Shown here: piece by piece, positions 63,300-64,000 of the stretch | How the letters are laid out: each line of letters starts with the position of its first letter | How positions within the stretch are numbered: position 1 is the first letter of the stretch | DNA from: Thermococcus sp. 4557 | GTDB taxonomy: Archaea > Methanobacteriota_B > Thermococci > Thermococcales > Thermococcaceae | DNA length: 64,000 bases | Direction: 5' to 3' | Assembly: GCF_000221185.1 (NCBI RefSeq) | Contig: NC_015865.1 | Location: 1,116,001-1,180,000, forward strand | Translations under genes and position numbers: made by a program | Notes under the pieces: model-generated | Database searches by the model: none | What the model was told of the DNA's origin: nothing | Seen by the model: the letters and a program-made list of their open reading frames with translations, nothing else

Positions 63300-64000
63300 T
63301 CAATCGAGGAGGATGAACTTCTCGCCCTCGACGTCCTCGAAGTAGCTGCCGATGCCGCCGATCTTCCACTCCTTTCCATCGGCATTCACGGTTATGTTGG
63401 CGGTGAGCGGGGTGTACTCGTATTCGGTTATCTCCCCGTCCAGGGTCACCGGCTCCTTCGTGTCAACGAGCCTCCCGATGACCTCGATCTTCCTCGGCAG
63501 CTCGACGTACTTGAGGACGGTTATGAGCGTCCTGATGTTGACGAGGGAGAGGGGCTTCGGTGCCGCGGCGTAGTTGAGGGGCTTGATTATTTCGCTGTTG
63601 TCGAGGTAGATGGTGTAGAACCAGTGCATGTAGTTCTGGATTATCTTGGGGCTCTTGGCCCAGAAGGAGTAGAACTTCTCGCGGCGCTTGTCCTTCGGGA
63701 GGGCACCGAAGAACAGGGCGTAGTCGATGTCGCCGATTATCCAGCTGGCCATGAGCCAGGGGGCGCCCCCGCTCCTCGCGAGGATTATGTTGTTCCCCTT
63801 GAGCCAGTCGGGTATCTCATCGAAGTTGCTGATTATGACGAAGACTATGTCCTTCCTCGCGCGTATCTCGCTTTTGAGCAGCTTGAGGAACTCAAAGGGG
63901 GTGTTTATCAGAACCTCGTGCTTGGCGGTCCTTATCACGTACTCCGCGCGCTCAACGGTGTTCTCAAAGCCCTGGATGGTCCATATCTCGGGCAGATCCT
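63300..64000 (-). CDS. trmBL1: TrmB-family sugar-responsive transcriptional regulator, 5' end outside the window
   Basis: The frame is open through the window edge; upstream codons read DLPEIWTIQGFENTVERAEY before IRTAKHEVLINTPFEFLKLL, which is the TrmB region after the winged helix and coiled coil. The visible part is the sugar-binding C-terminal domain, ending with EWKIGGIGSYFEDVEGEKFI and LLD. TrmBL1 (Tgr) represses glycolytic and activates gluconeogenic genes through the TGM motif in Thermococcus. The choice of TrmBL1 among TrmB relatives rests on its neighbourhood with glycogen synthase and is moderately sure. The N-terminal DNA-binding domain is not visible. Confidence 0.78.
   Translation of the reverse strand, partial: DLPEIWTIQGFENTVERAEYVIRTAKHEVLINTPFEFLKLLKSEIRARKDIVFVIISNFDEIPDWLKGNNIILARSGGAPWLMASWIIGDIDYALFFGALPKDKRREKFYSFWAKSPKIIQNYMHWFYTIYLDNSEIIKPLNYAAAPKPLSLVNIRTLITVLKYVELPRKIEVIGRLVDTKEPVTLDGEITEYEYTPLTANITVNADGKEWKIGGIGSYFEDVEGEKFILLD

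Overview
The window comes from a hyperthermophilic archaeon of the order Thermococcales, most likely Thermococcus. The GC content is fairly high. Genes are preceded by AT-rich TATA boxes, either with GGTGA-type ribosome sites or about 26 bases before leaderless start codons. Gene content fits: two AglB oligosaccharyltransferases, RNase P protein Rnp2, archaeal CCA-adding enzyme, a vitamin-B12-type ribonucleotide reductase, GH57 enzyme, GT5 glycogen synthase, a TrmB-family sugar regulator and an archaeosortase. Identification is from reading only; no database was searched.

Layout. 1-151: two tRNA genes. 504-8062: a surface-polysaccharide cluster (GT2 relics, WecC, DUF354 protein, GT4, then an AT-rich pair of a membrane protein and an alkaline-phosphatase-fold enzyme that looks acquired). 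8206-11186: two truncated copies of the 5' end of a flippase gene bracket an ATPase gene and a regulator gene. 11249-16232: AglB, a 161-base structured RNA candidate with its own promoter, a pair of palindromic repeats, a sugar-1-phosphate nucleotidyltransferase and a divergent sugar epimerase.

16248-31328 is a cell-surface and secretion block. A MoxR/DUF58/DUF4350 operon runs straight into an archaeosortase gene, and a secreted protein with a sortase-type C-terminal tail lies tail to tail with it. Then come a DUF1616 protein, a polytopic protein, an anchored protein and a large secreted protein. 31651-37426 is a second glycosylation group (GT4, GT2, GT4 on the minus strand, the second AglB divergent from them).

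37458-58860 is mostly core metabolism and RNA biology: HAD phosphatase, ferritin-like protein, ribonucleotide reductase, phosphoribosyltransferase, ThpR, Cca, GH57 protein, EamA transporter, IleS, radical SAM protein and Rnp2, with hypothetical membrane proteins and a decayed toxin-antitoxin locus between them. 58916-64000 holds a large solute-binding protein, glycogen synthase and the TrmB-family regulator at the window edge.

How it fits together: nucleotide sugars from WecC, the nucleotidyltransferase and the epimerase feed lipid-linked glycan assembly by GT2/GT4 enzymes. AglB transfers the glycans to secreted proteins, many of them encoded here and rich in N-x-S/T sites. The most unusual signals are a C-terminal domain shared by three different surface proteins, the structured RNA candidate, the archaeosortase with a neighbouring candidate substrate, a leaderless 17-codon leader ORF before ileS, and a near-perfect Thermococcales glycolytic motif at the GH57 promoter.
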